Origin: an uncultured Bacilli bacterium
Lineage (GTDB): Bacteria > Bacillota_I > Bacilli_A > RF39 > UBA660
Assembly (NCBI GenBank): GCA_934169415.1
Contig: CAKPNP010000026.1
Location: 1 to 15,737 of the forward strand
Length of the DNA stretch: 15,737 bases
Direction of reading: 5' to 3'
Made by a program: the position numbers and the translations under genes. The notes below the pieces were generated by a model. That model did no database searches. It worked only from the letters and a program-made list of their open reading frames with translations, and had not been told where the DNA came from. This document shows, in pieces, positions 14,506 to 15,737 of this stretch (positions are counted from its first letter, which is position 1; the number at the start of each line of letters is the position of its first letter).

Positions 14506-14853
14506 TTATAAATTTATTATATTACAAGCGGTTAATTCATTTAATGTTTCATACATGTATTTTTTTAATCTACTCTTATTTATGGTTTGTTTCACTAAAT
14601 CATTATTTATTCCACATAATAATGATTTCCCATTATTTAATGAACATATCTTATAATTATTAAATAATTCATTAATACCATAATAATCTATAGATTTTAA
14701 ATTACTCACATTAAAAACTATATTTTTAATTCCACTTTCTTTAGATAAATTAGTCACACTACTTTCTAATTTATTAACAGTAGAATAATCAAGTACACCA
14801 TCTAATCTTACAAAAAGTATTCCCTTATGAAATTCTATATTAATATCTAGCAT
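14506..14853 (-). CDS. spoIIAA: SpoIIAA-like STAS-domain anti-sigma factor antagonist
   Basis: 115 residues; aligns end to end without large gaps with B. subtilis SpoIIAA (117). In the known system dephosphorylated SpoIIAA displaces SpoIIAB from sigma-F. Shared features: LFVRLDGVLDYST (13-25) against CIRLTGELDHHT, NIVFNVSNL (44-52) against HIVLNLEDL, and the loop SIDYYGINELFNNYK against FMDSSGLGVILGRYK. Tyr57 and Tyr58 replace Ser58 (the phosphorylation site) and Ser59. GTG at 14862 opens the frame, but the ATG at 14853 is better placed after AAGGAAGGTGAT and gives the expected N-terminus. sigF follows after 9 bases, with no spoIIAB between. A Spo0A-box heptamer lies 52 bases upstream of the ATG. 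STAS family is certain; retained SpoIIAA function is not. Confidence 0.88.
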   Translation of the reverse strand: MLDINIEFHKGILFVRLDGVLDYSTVNKLESSVTNLSKESGIKNIVFNVSNLKSIDYYGINELFNNYKICSLNNGKSLLCGINNDLVKQTINKSRLKKYMYETLNELTACNIINL

Positions 14854-14905
14854 AGTAATCACCTTCCTTTATAATTTAGCACATTTACATTTATATTTAT
14901 ACTCT

Positions 14906-14912
14906 TTCGACA
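14906..14912 (-). promoter_or_regulatory. Perfect Spo0A box upstream of spoIIAA-sigF
   Basis: TGTCGAA on the minus strand is an exact 0A-box core (consensus TGNCGAA). It lies in the 62-base gap between the coiled-coil membrane protein gene and the STAS gene, four bases upstream of a TATAAATATAAAT stretch that may hold a -10. I saw no other copy of this heptamer in the window. No convincing sigma-H promoter was recognised. Confidence 0.6.
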
Positions 14913-14915
14913 TAA

Positions 14916-15281
14916 TTAGACTTTCTTTTTAATCGACTTTTTTCTTACATATAAAATATATATAAATATAAATAAAGTAGAGATGATTGAAAATAAAATT
15001 CTATTATTAGATACTGTTACTTCTTTAATAGAAGTATTACCATTCTTATCATCTTTATTAGTCTCGTTTAACTCATTTTTAATTCTAGTATTAGTAAGCG
15101 ATAGATCTCTAATATTACCAATTAATGTAGAAACTTGTCCTTCTAATTCTTTTATTTTATCAATATACAAATCATTTAAATACTCTAATGAAGCAATCTC
15201 TTTGATATAATCACTTTCTTTATATTCTTTAGCAATTACTTTATTTGGTATTATAAGTAATAATATAAAAATAATTTTCAT
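14916..15281 (-). CDS. Membrane-anchored coiled-coil protein of unknown function
   Basis: 121 residues; family not recognised. Residues 1-17 (MKIIFILLLIIPNKVIA) look like a signal peptide ending VIA, or a short signal anchor. Residues ~22-75 are hydrophilic with leucine and isoleucine at roughly heptad spacing (IKEIASLEYLNDLYIDKI, then a stretch to LNET), suggesting a coiled coil outside the membrane. A charged linker follows (KDDKNGN). Residues 95-112 form a strong transmembrane helix, and the tail RKKSIKKKV would be cytoplasmic. The topology is thus an extracytoplasmic coiled coil tethered at the C-terminus. ATG at 15281 with AAAGGAAA upstream. It precedes spoIIAA by 62 bases on the same strand, the place of dacF in B. 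subtilis, but it is not a penicillin-binding protein. Confidence 0.75.
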   Translation of the reverse strand: MKIIFILLLIIPNKVIAKEYKESDYIKEIASLEYLNDLYIDKIKELEGQVSTLIGNIRDLSLTNTRIKNELNETNKDDKNGNTSIKEVTVSNNRILFSIISTLFIFIYILYVRKKSIKKKV

Positions 15282-15313
15282 ATAATTTTTCCTTTCTAAA
15301 ATATCCCCTCATT

Positions 15314-15397
15314 AGTTATATACGAAAAAAATCTCTAAAATCCTTTTTTTTAGAGCAATTTTTTTAAAAAATTACAAAAAAATAACTAAAATTAATT
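15314..15397. repeat. ~85-nt dispersed direct repeat, copy 2
   Basis: Second copy of the segment at 158-242, same orientation, one base shorter. Both copies start with AGTTATATACG and end with AAAATTAATT. Here it lies downstream of the right-edge Rpn-like gene and upstream of the coiled-coil protein gene. Its internal hairpin is perfect (15325-15355). Confidence 0.8.
15325..15355 (-). terminator. Intrinsic terminator-like hairpin in repeat copy 2
   Basis: CTCTAAAA and TTTTAGAG form a perfect 8-bp stem across the 7-base AAAAGGA loop (15333-15355), followed by A and T7 on the minus strand. Read on the plus strand the same stem is followed by CAAT7, so it could act in both directions. Confidence 0.6.
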
Positions 15398-15437
15398 TAT
15401 CGTAAACTTTAACTATATATTAGGTCCATTTTTAGTT

Positions 15438-15474
15438 AAAAGAAATATCAAGTTTTATATACTTGATATTTCTT
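15438..15474 (-). terminator. Strong hairpin terminator after the right-edge Rpn-like gene
   Basis: AAGAAATATCAAGT (15440-15453 on plus) and ACTTGATATTTCTT (15461-15474) form a perfect 14-bp stem with a 7-base loop, starting two bases after the stop codon. The T-tail on the minus strand is short (CTTTT). A longer-range 8-bp pairing (15408-15415 with 15433-15440) lies just beyond. Confidence 0.65.
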
Positions 15475-15476
15475 GC

Positions 15477-15737
15477 TTATAGCATCATTATCTGTTTTTT
15501 AGTTAATCCAGTATATTTAGATATTTGCTCTACTGGTAGGCTATCTTTTAACATGTTTTTAGCTGTTTTTAAAATACCTTTTTTCTCTCCACGTTTTTCG
15601 CCAAGTTCTTCGTATGTTCTTTCCCATTTCTTTTTTTCTTCTAATGGGTCCATAAACTCGAATAATCTTTTTTCATCGTTTATATCTTTTATCATGTCTG
15701 CTAACACTTTTAAATCTCTCCTCTCTTTTACAATATT
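15477..15737 (-). CDS. Rpn/PD-(D/E)XK transposase-like protein, C-terminal fragment (runs off right edge)
   Basis: The frame is open from the window edge (87 residues visible), so the GTG at 15707 is probably an internal valine. The visible peptide runs NIVKERRDLKVLADMIKDIN, then LFEFMDPLEEKKKWERTYEE, the tract GEKRGEKKG, AKNMLKDSLPVEQISKYTGL and TKKQIMML. An E/R/G/K-rich stretch followed by 'iAknmLk...pveqIskyTGLtkkqI' is the typical tail of Rpn-like and related PD-(D/E)XK transposase-family proteins. The nuclease core would lie beyond the edge. Ends in TAA, followed at once by a 14-bp hairpin. Confidence 0.65.
   Translation of the reverse strand, partial: NIVKERRDLKVLADMIKDINDEKRLFEFMDPLEEKKKWERTYEELGEKRGEKKGILKTAKNMLKDSLPVEQISKYTGLTKKQIMML

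Noticed and set aside
14983..15210. Plus-strand 75-codon frame opposite the coiled-coil protein gene, and similar plus-strand frames at 9212-9400 and 10348-10623
   Set aside because: Antisense shadows of well-supported minus-strand genes, without ribosome binding sites or recognisable motifs.

Overview
The window is a very AT-rich stretch in which every supported gene (14 protein-coding genes, two of them cut by the window edges, and 8 tRNAs) lies on the minus strand. The organism is most likely an endospore-forming low-GC member of Bacillota, perhaps an uncultured, compact-genome Bacilli or Erysipelotrichia-like lineage. The evidence is a Gram-positive PolC replicase, a spoIIA/spoVA sporulation locus, strong AGGAGG-type ribosome binding sites and the standard genetic code: Trp is TGG, and two genes end in TGA. 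The taxonomic placement is inference.

In the direction of transcription (high to low coordinates) the layout is as follows. (1) 15737-15314: the C-terminal end of an Rpn/PD-(D/E)XK transposase-like gene, a strong hairpin and one copy of an ~85-nt repeat. (2) 15281-11999: a condensed sporulation locus. It contains a membrane-anchored coiled-coil protein of unknown function, a SpoIIAA-like STAS protein, a SigF-like sigma factor, then SpoVAC, SpoVAD and SpoVAE. A perfect Spo0A-box heptamer precedes the STAS gene and a sigma-G-like promoter match precedes spoVAC. (3) tRNA-Ser(GCU) with its own promoter and terminator. (4) 11703-9184: a sulfur cluster of cysteine desulfurase, TtcA-like tRNA thiolase and serine acetyltransferase. 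(5) tRNA-Leu(UAA) with promoter and terminators. (6) 8857-7394: a two-gene operon of a protein-kinase-like protein and a thymidylate-kinase-like protein. (7) A six-tRNA operon (Ser-UGA, fMet, Asp, Phe, Arg, Pro) with a near-consensus promoter and a terminator. (8) prfA-prmC, release factor 1 and its methyltransferase, overlapping by one base. (9) polC. (10) A second copy of the ~85-nt repeat and the N-terminal start of another Rpn-like gene running off the left edge.

The most notable feature is the sporulation locus. It keeps the order known from Bacillus (spoIIAA-spoIIAB-sigF-spoVA), but the anti-sigma kinase gene spoIIAB is absent from its usual place. The gap between the STAS and sigma genes is only 9 bases. 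The STAS protein also has Tyr-Tyr where SpoIIAA has the phosphorylated Ser58 and its neighbour Ser59. The two changes fit together and suggest that the classical SpoIIAB partner switch has been lost or replaced here. The sulfur cluster suggests a local route from serine to cysteine to persulfide to thiolated tRNA. No stretch longer than 300 bases lacks a gene; the largest gaps (15282-15476, 8858-9022, 7245-7393) hold the repeat, terminators and promoters listed below.
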